Below are positions 23,750 to 35,098 of a stretch of 64,000 nt of DNA, one piece after another; position 1 is the first letter of the stretch, and every line of letters starts with the position of its first letter. This DNA is from Coniella vitis (Eukaryota; Ascomycota; Sordariomycetes; Diaporthales; Schizoparmaceae): contig WUJK01000010.1 in the NCBI GenBank assembly GCA_011317545.1, positions 620,001 to 684,000 on the forward strand, given 5' to 3'. The translations under genes and the position numbers were made by a program. The notes under the pieces were generated by a model, which was given only the letters and a program-made list of their open reading frames with translations, was not told the origin of the DNA and ran no database searches.

Positions 23750-23939
23750 GAATTACGCAGACTTACGCTATAGCGGTCGCGCGCACTTCAATAGACTGCT
23801 TGAGGGCATTGTGGAAGAGATAGGCAGAGGACCCAATCAAGAGAAGTAGCAGCGAGGTTTGTGCGACCCAGAGTGGCAAGAGAAACCTCAGCCTCCAGCC
23901 GGCTCGGTCAAATTTTGCTTGGTTGCGGTGTTTGGGCAT
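22202..23939 (-). CDS. Four-TM membrane protein with long Ser-rich cytosolic tail, unknown function
   Basis: Three exons, 23939-23767, 23662-23441 and 23336-22202, all joined in phase 2, give 509 residues. Exon 1 begins with a basic segment (MPKHRNQAKFDRAGW) and TM1 (about 18-42). Exon 2 adds TM2 (about 60-82) and TM3 (about 88-110), and TM4 spans the exon 2/3 junction (about 122-142, ending GSYATWKWK). The remaining 360 residues are polar, rich in Ser, with several acidic patches and a possible basic/phospho-site mix, and look disordered. I recall similar uncharacterised fungal proteins that share the N-terminal motif; function is unknown. Both introns carry homopolymer pyrimidine tracts on the sense strand (T31 in intron 1, a C/T block in intron 2). 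Confidence 0.82.
23718..23748 (+). repeat. A31 homopolymer inside intron 1 of the membrane-protein gene
   Basis: An uninterrupted A-run on the plus strand, a T-run in the transcript, in a 104-base intron. It may serve as an oversized polypyrimidine tract. Length is likely to vary and is prone to sequencing error. Confidence 0.8.
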
Positions 23940-24941
23940 TGTTGTTGCCGTTGCTGTTGTTGTGTAGAAGAAGCGTGGGGGAAAAGGACGGACCGGGGGA
24001 TGGTGATCCGGAGCTGGGGCAGGGGGGGTCCCTTGGGACAGCAGTGTCCCTGGAGGTGTCTTTGACTATGGGCGAAGTTTTGTTCTTTGTTCGTCCAAAA
24101 GAGTTGTACTAATGAATATAGTGCCGCGTCGTTGTTTTCTGATACGTTGCGTAGATGCGCCGATGTTTTTTTTCCCCCTCTCTCTCTCTTTTGGCTAGAC
24201 GGCTTGCGAAAAGAGAGCAGTCAAGTGGATACCGAGAATGATTTCTGCACTCAACCAACACACACCGGGTTGCCAGTATTGACTTCTGTTTTACGGCAGT
24301 CAAGGTTAACAGAAAGAATAAAAAAGGAGAACGGAAGAAGAAGAAAAAAGAGAGACCAAGAAACGAAGGAAAGGAAAAGATGGAGGAAAAGAAGAAGGAG
24401 AAAGGGGCGATGATACTGAAGGCTTGCACGAAGGGCCGGGGGGGGGGGTTGTGGTTGCGGACTTTAATAAATTCATATATTCAAGAGTGATTCGTTCATT
24501 GGGGAAGGGAAGGGGAGAGGAGGAGGAGGAGGGTGGGGGGACCCAGTTCCGTTTTGGATCTCCCCAATCGACACGACAAGCTGGCGCGAGCGAAAAAGAG
24601 AGCAATACAGGCACAGCACAGACACACGACACACTAGGCGATACATCCCCGGATTTTTTGGGGGATTTTTAGGGGGATTTTTATTCTTTCTTTTCTTCTG
24701 GATGTTAAGGGGAATAATAAACGGACAAGGCAAGGCAAGGCAAGGCAAGGCAAAGCGAGGGCAGTCATGGATGGCGGGAGTGGATTGTGGGCTCTTGCAT
24801 CGCGCCGCAAGAACGGACACCGGCACAGGTACAGCGAACCACAGCCCACTTTCCTTTTTCTTCTCTTTGTCTTGTTTTTTGTTGTTTTCTTTTTTTTTTT
24901 TTAAAAAAAAAAGAAGGAATGAAATCACTCTTTTTTTCTTT

Positions 24942-24973
24942 CCTCCTCCTCCTCCTCCTCCTCCTCCTCCTCC
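24942..24973 (+). repeat. (CCT)n microsatellite
   Basis: About ten to eleven CCT units after a T-rich stretch. Not in a gene. Confidence 0.9.
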
Positions 24974-25733
24974 TTCTCTTGCTCATCAAGTGATGAATAC
25001 ATAGCATCGGTCTTCAGCGAAGGAGGGGGATTGGAGAGTGAAGAGGACGGGGGGTCATTCATTTATTCATTCAAGCCAATCCTCGGTGACACACCGAAAC
25101 ATAGGGAACGAGATTTGACAGCGCCAGCAAACAAGACAGCACGGACGAAGAAGAGAACATACTATGTACACATCTCTCCCTGTCTGGCTGGTGCTTGCGT
25201 TGGGCTGGGCTGGACGCTGGATGCTGTTTGCTGCTGGCGGAGCCCCCGGTCCCGAGTTCCCCAGCCAGCGATCCTGTCAATGATTGACACAGGGGTGAAT
25301 GTGAAGGGTTAGGCGAGGGGGGGGGGGCAGGAAAGCCCCAGGCTGCGCCCGTTTGTTGGCTGGCGAAAATCGAATGATTGGGGACACTGTACGGAGGAAG
25401 ACAAAATATAGTACTATAACACTGAATTTTTATTATTTGTTTCCTTTTTTTTTTCTTTTCTCCTCTTGTACTTATGGGGCTGGGGAGGGGGGGAACAAAA
25501 ACCCTTGCCCCCCTTAGCCTTGTTGTCCAAATCCACTCTGCTCAGCTCACTTCAGCCAGTCCGTTTACCGCACACGCCGATACTGTGAAAGGCAGGCTTA
25601 CACTGTTGCCTCATGCTGGAAGAGTCGACGAGTTGGGTGAATTAGATTTTACACAAGAATACACTACAGGTGAGTAGAGGAGAGAATGGTAGAATGAAAG
25701 GAAGTGTTAATAGAAAGAAAGAAAAGAACTTTT

Positions 25734-25740
<7 letters not shown>

Positions 25741-25780
<40 letters not shown>
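25741..25780 (+). repeat. (GA)20 microsatellite
   Basis: A perfect GA dinucleotide array in the 5.6-kb gap. Confidence 0.95.
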
Positions 25781-25785
<5 letters not shown>

Positions 25786-28700
25786 AAGAAAAAAAAAAAC
25801 ACAGTGAACATGTAAAGAACATTGATTTCAAAATAAGGCGCAGTGGGCACTTGGGGATCAAGGATCCAGGGGCTTGGGAAAGCGGAAAGTGCCTCTTGGC
25901 TCCGTATTCAGAACCCCTCTTCCCCCCCCCCCCCCAAAAAATACCAATGATGGATCTGGGAAGTTTTTGGGGTGCGATTATTCTTTCTACGTGATACTCT
26001 GGACAATGTCCAAGACTCACAGACAGACCACGCAAGCAAGCGGGCGGATAGGTTTCTTCGTGGAGGCTTATTTGAGGTCAGAAGGGGAAACGCAACGCGA
26101 CGCGCGCCGCACCTCTTTTTGTTTATCTTCTCTTTGTTTACTATGTGTTTGTTTGCATGTCAGGGATTATGGCGAAGCAAAAGAATTGTACATAGTGCTC
26201 AGCCAGCCAGTCAGTCACTCAGTCAGTCAGTCACCCACCTGGTCAATTACGTCGTGTTTGCGTGCGGCGTTGTGGCTGAGTTGCTGGGATTAAGCGAGCA
26301 CTGCGAGTCCTTCCAGCTGTCTGGAGTGCCTTGAGTGCTACGAAGTAAGTAGCTTCTGCAAGAGAAGTCTCCCACCCCCCTGAAGGGCCATCAACAAGCG
26401 TGCAAAAGAGCCGCAATATGCGCGGGACGCTCACTTGATGTGGAAAAAATGCACATGTGTCGTCTAGCTTGAGACAAACAGTCACGGGATCTTTCCGTGA
26501 CTTGCATAGTATACTTACGATGTCTCTAGGTCGCTAGTGGCGTCTGGGAAGCAGCGTTGGACCTTGGAGGGTGCAGAGTGCGTTTTCTAGGCAGCGGTGG
26601 TTTTTGGACGTCTTGGCTTGGTGTTGCAAGTCGGTGGCTTCACATGGTTGGTACTCGATAGGCTGACGAGCAGGTATGAAATAAGCCAGCATGTCTCCTG
26701 GGCAAAGCAAGGTAAAAAAAGATCCTCTTGCAGAGAGTGAGGCCGTTTCATTGGTGACTGGCTCTGACGGCCGCGTAGATTGACTGCGCGTCACTTGTAT
26801 TAGTCGGACTTGTTGTTTGTTTCTAGCTCTTCGATAGAAAGATCACAATACAAGGTAATAAAATCTCCTGTATTTCTTATGGAGTACTATGTATAAACTC
26901 TCGCATGTGTTTGGCATTTTCCTGTTTCTCCCTTGCCCTGCTTTTATCTTTCTCGTTGCGAGCTGCGCCTAATTCCTCCCCTCCTGCTTCCCGACGTGCT
27001 GACCGCCAGCCACTTTTCTTTTTCCCTACAGTACTTACAAAGGAGGTTTGGGTCCTTTTTTTTTTTTTTCTCATCGGGCTACTATGTAGAGAGGTATCCC
27101 AGAGGGTACAAACACGAAAAGTGCTAAAAATAGAAAAGAAAATGCCAACGAAAAGCGCAGCGGGTGTTCGGCTCCACGATGACCGCATTCGGCACCCCCC
27201 CCGGGCCCGGCCCCCGGGGGCTTTTCGGCCTAGGCAAGTGCGCCAGCACGCCTAAACATTTGCGTAAGTACTATTATGGACCAACCGTGGAACTTCTCTG
27301 GAGACACAACAGACGCGTTTTCTGGGGTTTTGATGGGAGCGCAAGGCTGATTCGCACAAACAGCCGCGGCTCCCTTTCTCAAAAGCGTAACTGCATATAC
27401 AGTAGGTAGTCTGGAACTCTCTCTGGTATTTGACGGTCGTGGGTGTGCTTTACTATGTATAGGGCTCATGTAGCTGTGGTTGCCAGCGAGTTCGTTCGTT
27501 TGGCGCCAAGAAACAAAATGTCATGGGTTTATCGTCTATTTTCCAGAGCGCCAAAAACATGTTTTTTGTTTTTGTTTTTCATCCTTGCCCTTAGTTTCTG
27601 TCTTTTTCTGCTTATTCTCATATCTGGTCCAAGTTGGGCCCGGGCACAGCAGAGGAATGCGTGAGCATGCGCAAATTTGGTTTGCTCAGTGGAATAATCG
27701 CAATTGCCGGGTCTCACTGCAAATTGAATTTATGATACATCTATTTTGTCTTTTTTTTTTGGCTTCTTTTGCTACAGAGTAAATAGGGATACATATTTCT
27801 CCAGTAATTCCACCTTGACTACCCACGGGTGCCCACATTAAGGTTTCCCATATTTGAGTTCAGCATGTGATGATTTGCCTTTGATGCAGTGAATATTGCT
27901 GAATGTGGTAGCAAAGATATTTTTGGATTATATGTTTACACTGAAAAGACCCTTACAAATGGACTGACACAGCAATTCCCAAACGCGAGGCGCATAAATA
28001 CCTGCTTAATGCCCTCTAAACCATGTCTTCCTCAATGTGATAGTACATCAAGTGAATGGTACCACACAACCTCGATTTTGTTTTCCCCCCTCCTCTCAAG
28101 AGGCAACTTACATGGCCCTGTCACTGTTCTCTCAATGTCATTGCAACCAAGGTGAAATATGGAGCTCGCTTCCCCCCCCCCTTTCTTGATACGAGAATCA
28201 AACAGCCCCAATCTCTCAACTATCTAGTAAAAAAGAAAAACACAAAAGAACCACCATTGGGTGAACGGCATCCGAGGCAATTCCTGGGAGGCACCATCTT
28301 GACGTCTTGTAAAGTAGCAGAGTCTTGGGGACCCGAGCTGGATGAAGAGGTACCCGTCCGTCCATAATCAAATCGTACAGAATACTACTCAAACCCCAGA
28401 AGTGCAACAAAACTCAAACACGGATAAGGTTACTTATGCTTTGGGAGTCGAGCGTGGCGACATTGAAGTAACTTTAAAAACGCAGAATGTAACGATTTAT
28501 CCGCCGGGAGCACGATATTTTAACGAACGGGGTAGTGAAGCATCCACCCAAGGGATTCTTACTTCTACCAAGGCGCTGAGCCGCTGACAGGCTCGATGGC
28601 AGCGTGGGTCAATGTCCCAACGCAGGGTGATTTCAGATTCGGTTTACCTTGGTAGAGAATATTGGAAAGAATACACGAGTGACTTTGCATTATTCTAAAA

Positions 28701-29521
28701 ACTCTGAATGCAGGCAGTATCGACTGACACCATTCGCCTCCGCATGATGGGAGCCAACAACTGCAACGTGACAATATACAAGAGCGCATATACAGAGCAC
28801 AATCCAAGATTCGTTCAAGATACCAGACCCGGCGACAATGCATGATCAAGCATCCCACACGAAAAGCTAGACCGAGTCCGAATTCCTGAAGCAAGTGGAC
28901 GATTCCCCAGGCCAGCACCAGCACCGTCTTTCTGCTATTTCTTGTATTCTCTCTGCCATCAAACTTCATGTGGCTGGACTGCAGTCTCGTGAAGCATCTT
29001 AATTCGCATTTCCGTTTAGCGTCCAGCTGTCGAATGATTGAGTCAGACACTGCAACAAAATCATCAATCAAACATACAAAGGCGGGGTCCAACGGCCCTC
29101 TGGAATCTCCAGTTGACGTACACATGTTAGGTTCCCCACGGAATGCCAGACAAGCAGTGGGCTTCTCCAGCGCCCCCAACGTTAGCCACAAAAGCGCGCT
29201 CGCTTCCCGAGCATCAATGAAACAGGCAGCGAAGCCGGCTATGATTTATTTGTGTGTGTCTAGATTTTTATCATCCCGGTGTGGGTATCTCGGAATTTCT
29301 TTTGATAAAACCTCTTGTCTTGCCCCCCGTTGTCCCCGGTTGTATGTCCATCACTTCATCTAAAAGTAGAAAAGGGCTCTATATTTCGCGGATGGGTATT
29401 CGTTTGTTCTTGCGGTGTAAGCAAGTTGTCCTGATCCAAGCCTTCCTGCCCCATTCCTGCGATATCCCCCCCTTGTGCTCTCGCCCCCCCGCTCCAAGCC
29501 AAATAAATAACCAGTATTTCT

Positions 29522-29805
29522 CTACTGCTTCAGCTCCTCGACCACCTTCTTGCTGTTGTCGCCGTAGTGGTAGTTGAGGTAGCGGTAGCTCTGCGTCAGC
29601 TGGGCGCCAGCGTTGGTGAAGTGGCAGGCAAACAGCAGCCAGTTGCGGGGGGTGACGGCGAGCGAGTAGCGCATGAAGGTGAAGGCGTAGACGACCAGGG
29701 CGCCGGTCATGGGTCCGGAGATGCTATTTTGCCGCCCAAACAAAGGGGAGGTTAGCAAAAGCCCCTGTTCATGCCAACGTTCTGTGAATTGTTTCTTTCT
29801 TTCTT

Positions 29806-29841
<36 letters not shown>

Positions 29842-30164
29842 CGTCTTTTTCTGTTTTCTTGTTCGCAAACTTTGGACGGTAGTAGAGGCTTCGAGTCTTA
29901 CAGGTCAGGGCTCTTTTGCGTATCGAGGACGGCAGCGATAGGGATACCAAAGTTGGAGGCGGGACCCCAGAAGTCTGTGGACGTGCGGAAAGACGGGCTA
30001 TTAGCATGGACGCACTCCCAGAGAAGGTCAGATGACGGCTCGCGGGCTGCGGACGGCCAGGAGGACAGAGGAATATATGCGGGGGACATACGCGTGGAGC
30101 AAAAGTAGTCGGTCACGGGGTTAGCCCGGATCTTGGCGTTGATTGCCTTGACGAAAGCAGCCAT
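29522..30164 (-). CDS. MPC1: Mitochondrial pyruvate carrier subunit 1
   Basis: Three exons, 30164-30092, 29974-29902 and 29723-29522, joined in phases 1 and 2, give 115 residues. With an MPC2/3 partner the protein imports pyruvate across the inner mitochondrial membrane. The family blocks are clear: STHFWGPASNFGIPIAA across the first junction, QKSPDLISGPMT across the second, then FMRYSLAVTPRNWLLFACHFTNAGAQLTQ. The length fits the family (about 110-130). The N-terminus is a short amphipathic helix, not a cleaved presequence. Donors are GTATGT and GTAAGA. Intron 2 contains a GT microsatellite on the plus strand. The partner subunit is not in the window. Confidence 0.95.
29811..29838 (+). repeat. 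(GT)14 microsatellite in an MPC1 intron
   Basis: A perfect GT array; in the transcript it reads as CA repeats within intron 2. Confidence 0.9.
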
Positions 30165-30685
30165 TGTTGCCGGTCAGGATGGTGATGGAGGAGAAGAGAT
30201 GTGGAGATGCGAACCGGGGGAGGCAGGAGAAGGCTGAGGGAGCGAGATGAGTCTGTGGTTGACGAAGGCCGAAGGAGTGGTAGATGGTGTCGAATCGGGG
30301 TCGCAAAATGCGCCGGGGAACCACCGTGCCAAAGTTGCTTGCCCGGATTTTACGGGCTTTATCCGCTTTGCGGCACCGGAGCACAGGGGTTGGGGGATGG
30401 AGAGACCCTTGTGATTACATAAGTTGTTGGGCTTACCATCTCCATGCCCTGTGTTGGGTGGTATGCAAGTCTTAGTAATCTGCTCGAGCTCGGTATTAAA
30501 GACAGCCGCATCGCTATCACAATTGCCTAATTCGGTAGGAAGGGGGATGCATCAGAATTTAAGGTGTGAAATGTTTTGTTGTACCATGCCTGACGAAGAA
30601 CATGTATTTTCACGTCCGCATAGGCTATTTTAAATCGTCGTAATGGCAGGTCTCTAGCACCAAAAAACCCCATCCAAATGCCTGC
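30165..30685. other. Intergenic upstream of MPC1
   Basis: 521 bases between the MPC1 start and the stop of the RWD gene. It holds the MPC1 promoter and leader and the 3' flank of the RWD gene. No gene seen. Confidence 0.5.
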
Positions 30686-31612
30686 TCACGTCCCCATAAT
30701 GACCTTTGAAAAGGACTCTCCCACCCCCTTTTCCTTGAGAAATAACTCGAGCGCCGCCATGTCACCTCGATTCTTCCTCGCGCCTCGCTTCTCGCCCAAA
30801 TCATCCGTAATCTCACTCATATCCCCAAACTTCCTTCCCGCGTCCCCGCACTCCTCCCGAAACCGCTCACTAACCTTCTTCTGGTGACTCGGAATGTCTC
30901 CCCAGCTCTCATTCTTGATCGCATTCATGTAGTCATCCACATCCCGCGACGTACCCTCAAGACACAACACACCAGGTTTTCCCGCCAGCACAAACCCCGT
31001 AAGCCGGTAGCGAGGCGCATAATTCACCAGATCCCTGCGCTTTTCCCGCGTCGATAAAGAAGGGAAATAGAACCAGACGCGCAGTAAAGGCCCGCTAGGC
31101 ACTGGTTTCTGTTCGGTGCTCTGGGCGCCATTGGCCTGCCCCCCCGCCTGCAGGTATCGCGGTGCAGTCTCCTGGACGTAGTCAAACGCGGCTAGGACGT
31201 CGTCGGTGGGCAGGCCGGCTCCGAGCTCGGCCACTTCTGCACGTGACATCCACGATGGCTGGCGGAGCGTGTAGACGGGCTGTGGTGGCTCGACTGGCTT
31301 CTCCTGACTTGCTTTCAAGGGGACGGTGACGTTGAGCTGTATCATCGGTGATGTCCCCTTGGTCTCTTGGTAGTCTGCCTCTGGCTCGATGGGGATGGTG
31401 ACTGTGAGATTGAGGCTGTTTGGGAGAGTGGTGGAGGTCGCGTGCTCTGGTTCATCGCACCACGCACGTATCCTGTCGATATCCTCATCTGCAGGGTAGT
31501 TTTCCGCGTCCTCGGCTGTCGGCGGATACATGGCTTTGATGAGCTCTACTATCGCCAGTTGAGACTCAATCAGATCGGGTGTGAGGTCCCATGCTGATGT
31601 TGGTCCTGCCAT
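30686..31612 (-). CDS. RWD domain / DUF1115 protein (RWDD2-like)
   Basis: A single exon of 308 residues. The N-terminus (about 10-110) has the RWD pattern, with an SQLAIVELIKAMYPP helix and an alternating-strand LNLTVTIPI / IQLNVTVPL pair. The C-terminal half (about 170-300) matches the DUF1115/PRP3 C-terminal type, with RVWFYFPSLSTREKRRDLVNYA, YRLTGFVLAGKPGVLCLEG and a final helix near MAALELFLKEKG. The combination is that of RWDD2A/B proteins, whose role is not settled. The Met is preceded by a minus-strand leader without an alternative in-frame start. Between the domains is a Gln/Pro linker. No signal or membrane segment. Confidence 0.85.
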   Translation of the reverse strand: MAGPTSAWDLTPDLIESQLAIVELIKAMYPPTAEDAENYPADEDIDRIRAWCDEPEHATSTTLPNSLNLTVTIPIEPEADYQETKGTSPMIQLNVTVPLKASQEKPVEPPQPVYTLRQPSWMSRAEVAELGAGLPTDDVLAAFDYVQETAPRYLQAGGQANGAQSTEQKPVPSGPLLRVWFYFPSLSTREKRRDLVNYAPRYRLTGFVLAGKPGVLCLEGTSRDVDDYMNAIKNESWGDIPSHQKKVSERFREECGDAGRKFGDMSEITDDLGEKRGARKNRGDMAALELFLKEKGVGESFSKVIMGT

Positions 31613-34600
31613 GATTGTGACACCAGTAGTTTAGCAAGTCTCCTTCTTTCTTTCTCTGGGGAGACGGAACTTTGAAATATAATGAATGAATTGTTTTGTA
31701 AACGGAATTTTCAGAAAAGTAGGCCGAATTGTCCTATCACGATCATACTTGTTTCGAGTCGAAGTGAATCGTCGCTTGTCTTTGAACTCCCCAAAAAAGG
31801 CCCACGGTTGTTTCTGTAAAAATCCCGCCCCACACGCCTAATGACTCTCTTTTTTGTCGACTCGTGATACTGTCCATTCGAAATGATGCAGCACGAAACC
31901 AGATTGGCATCAACTGATACCCATTCAAGCCATTGTCCAATGAAAAAGAAGAAGGAAGGCTTTTTTAAAAATTTAAAAAAAAAAGGACAATAATAAAAAA
32001 TGATGCCAAGGCTGCAGGTTACACACTCATCCTGCATTGCGGCTCTGCCAAGATGCGCGGAACGGGACACTGCTGAGTCAGCGACACCAACCTTCTTTCG
32101 ACGACATGGTGTTGGTGCATAAGGAGATACAATGTGTGGTGGGTGTGTGGTAATTGTGCGAATTTCTTGATTTTTGTGGGTTTTGTCTCTTATTTTGCAT
32201 AATAATTCTGTTATTGATATTCCAAATGGAACACTATTTCAAAGATTACGACCACTGCTATGATTATATATGAATTATGTATTGTTCCATTCTGCAAAGA
32301 AAACTAGGTATTGTGAGTCCTGCTGCCAGCTATCAATTATTCTACCGTGTTTCTCTAATTTGTGCATGTATAAGCAAAATAGAAAAAACAACACACCATC
32401 GCTAAATAATGTACAGATCGCAGATTCTATACATACATATCACCAACAGCATACATCATAGCAGAGCAACGCTGATATTATGGTCAGTCATGTTGTTGGA
32501 ACCATCTCAACAGTGTTGCGTAGGAATTAATGTAGTAAAATGAAGCGAATATGTGATGTGCCTTAATTATAAATCTTGGATCACGTAGATATATGTATTG
32601 TCATAACCGAACAATGTTATACTCCCCAGCATCGACAGAATCCTACAATTCGAGTCCATCCGTAGCAATTGTACACTCAATATTCTTTTCGTGCTGGTTT
32701 CTTGGAATCCAAAATATGTTCGAATCAAGTGGCACATTAATGTGCATGACGTTCAAGTTATTTGAGAGCAACTCGAACGTGTTCAGCATTGCAATCAAGG
32801 CACTTGAAACATAGATTCTCATGAGGTAATCAAATAGTTGTATCACTATCTCACTCAGACCATGATATTACGGTGTTATGGCTGGCCCAAGTGTTATATA
32901 TCATGAGCGACTTTTATCATCACCACCATGAGAGCTATACTTCCCTAACGTCTCGGTGACTGGGGTTGCTATTTCGCAAAGATTCTCAAAATGCGTAACA
33001 AAAAAGAATTCTATGTAATAAGGCCAAATATGCCTAGGAATTCCCAATGCTATTTATGGATGTGTCATTGTGAAACTCGAATTATGACAAAGATGGCTGT
33101 CATCCAGAAAGAAACAACTGAAACCCACAATTACGATCCCAAATTATGTACAAGTGAGCAATGTAATGATACCTTGGAATATCCATTTTGGATTAGATTT
33201 CTGTCGGCGCGTACGTATATGGTTTGTGCAAATATCTACTGAGGTATATCACGGGAAGGACTCCGACTTGTCCACCCACATATCGAGAAATGAAGGTTAT
33301 TCCCAAAAACCACGCTCTCAAGTTCTCGCTTTTCCCTGGACCAAGTTGTCACATGAGAATACACGCACTGGTTTTGCGCAGCCATATAGCTGTTTGCAGA
33401 TTTGCACATTATGCGTCATCTCTCCAACCAAGCGCTCGAACTCTCTTTCGAACGGAAGCACATAGCAACCTCGAGGACGAGGACATTGGAGCATCTGCTC
33501 CGGTCCAGATGACACATAGCTATTCATCTTGCAATTCACCCGTCAGCCTACACCGTGTTCACATGTGAGCGTTGATGAAGCCTCTTTGAGCGCGCCCTTT
33601 TCACGATTTTTGGGATATTCCGGCCGGATGGGGCCGATGGCCCACGGATCGACCCATAAGTTCCCGTCTTTTTTTCCACAAGAGTGCAAAGGGGGCTAAA
33701 CCATCTGCTTTGAGTAGCATAAGGCTTGACGGATGATCTGGCATCAATCACAAATGGAATGACTCCACTATCTTTTACGAAACTCAGCGTTGAGTTCACA
33801 TGGGTATACGCTGCTACGCGTATGCGTAGCCGGTGTCGGGAAGCGCTTGGGACGGACGGATTGGGATGTGGTGGAGTAGCCCGGGGCGGGATGCTATTTA
33901 GGTTGGAGCGATGGCGCGCGGATCAGATTAGATTCTCCTCTCCCACAGCCACGCGGCGGTCCGAACCTTGAGATGTGCTCTTGGTAACACGACTGCAGAG
34001 GAATGGTATTGATCCCTCACTCCGCCGTGCGCCCACAACATCTGGAGTCCATGCGAGATATTTAATGGTGATTCAGAGATTCAAACCTCTATGGGAGGTA
34101 AAGTATAGTCAGAGAAGAGTTTTCATCTTTTTAGAACCGAATTTGCAAGTTTTGGTAGCGCTGCATAGATGAAAACATGTGCTTTCGGCAATCTGAGGTA
34201 AATCCATTCTACCTCATTGAAGGTAGATCCCAATGAGTCGACGCGAGCATTTCGAAAAATCACCCGAGATCATCAGTCCAAAACTTGTATTCCTCATGAA
34301 GCGCCACTTGCGTGCGCTTGCGGTGGCGTTAAGCGAACTGGCCTGCTCTCCTCCTGCATTTGTGCAAGTGTTGAGGACGGAAAAACGTGAACATTGGTCC
34401 GTCATTTCCCGCGAAGCTCAACATAGGGAGTCATTTTGGACAAAGAATTCTGCATGCACGAGTAAACAACTGACTTGTATGATGCTTATCGTATCATCTG
34501 TGTCTGTCTTTGAAGATTTTGGCGCGACTGAAGCGCACGGAAGAGGGGGCCCGCGCACATGTGGTCGATGTTCGTGGACTAGCCGCAGCCTTCATCGACC

Positions 34601-34759
34601 GAAATCGACGACGCTTTCTCGCTTGCGCACTCCCGTTCAGCCGCCTTGTATAGGTTCACCCGCCCGCGACCGTCTGCTTCTCTCCCAACCCGGCATGAAG
34701 AACCACCAGCCGGTGCCTTTGCAGAGCCGCCCTGAGAGGACGAAAGGCAGCCAGACGAA

Positions 34760-34767
34760 TATAAAAA
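34760..34767 (+). promoter_or_regulatory. TATA box of the small unknown gene
   Basis: TATAAAAA followed by a CT-rich stretch, then CAAAATCAAG, in the order usual for strong fungal promoters. It lies about 330 bases upstream of the start at 35099, which implies a long pyrimidine-rich leader. Confidence 0.5.
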
Positions 34768-35046
34768 CCCGGCCACCCTCCCTCTTGTCCCATCACCCAG
34801 ACTTTCTTTCTTCTCCAAGAACCTCGTTCTATAAACATTATAACTCTGATCAAGTATAAAGATCAAAATCAAGCTGAGTTTTCAACCCCTCCCCCAAACA
34901 CATCATCATCATCTTCTTCTTCTTTTGAAAAGACCCAATCAACATCAGAGTCTGTGACTCGAACTCGTTCACGTTTCTACTTGTCAAATCTCTTTTTCTT
35001 GCCTTTCCCAGGTTGCTGTCTGCCCGCAGATTTTCAGACCAACGTT

Positions 35047-35084
35047 TCTTCTTCTTCTTCTTCTTCTTCTTCTTCTTCTTCTTC
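35047..35084 (+). repeat. (CTT)n microsatellite in the leader of the small unknown gene
   Basis: About twelve CTT units ending some 15 bases before the start codon at 35099. Confidence 0.9.
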
Positions 35085-35098
35085 CCTTTGTCATCACA

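Larger units (their letters stand above)
23940..29521. other. 5.6-kb gap without a convincing gene, rich in simple repeats
   Basis: The left part is upstream of the membrane-protein gene and may include its leader. Simple repeats include AAGGC copies near 24728-24752, CTC, GA, CAGT (about 26205-26235), and several G- or C-runs of eight or more. Four TACATAGTA-type motifs occur at 25160, 26885, 27080 and 27451. Near 27195-27221 there is a GC-only hairpin-prone block. A 208-codon minus-strand frame at 28565-29191 lacks recognisable features. Confidence 0.55.
31613..35098. other. 3.5-kb gap with an AT-rich core, promoter of the 35-kb gene at its right end
   Basis: From about 32100 to 33300 the sequence is clearly AT-rich with scattered short frames and no family features; it could be a decayed repeat. 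GC content rises again after about 33600. At 34760 a TATA box begins the promoter of the gene that starts at 35099. A 208-codon frame at 34233-34859 runs across this TATA box and is not believed. Confidence 0.5.

Noticed and set aside
28565..29191. 208-codon minus-strand frame
   Set aside because: No domain, high Cys/Arg content typical of non-coding DNA, and no splice partners. Not fully excluded.
34233..34859. 208-codon plus-strand frame
   Set aside because: It runs through the TATA box and leader of the gene at 35099, is rich in Arg/Ser/Pro without any motif, and has no biased codons.
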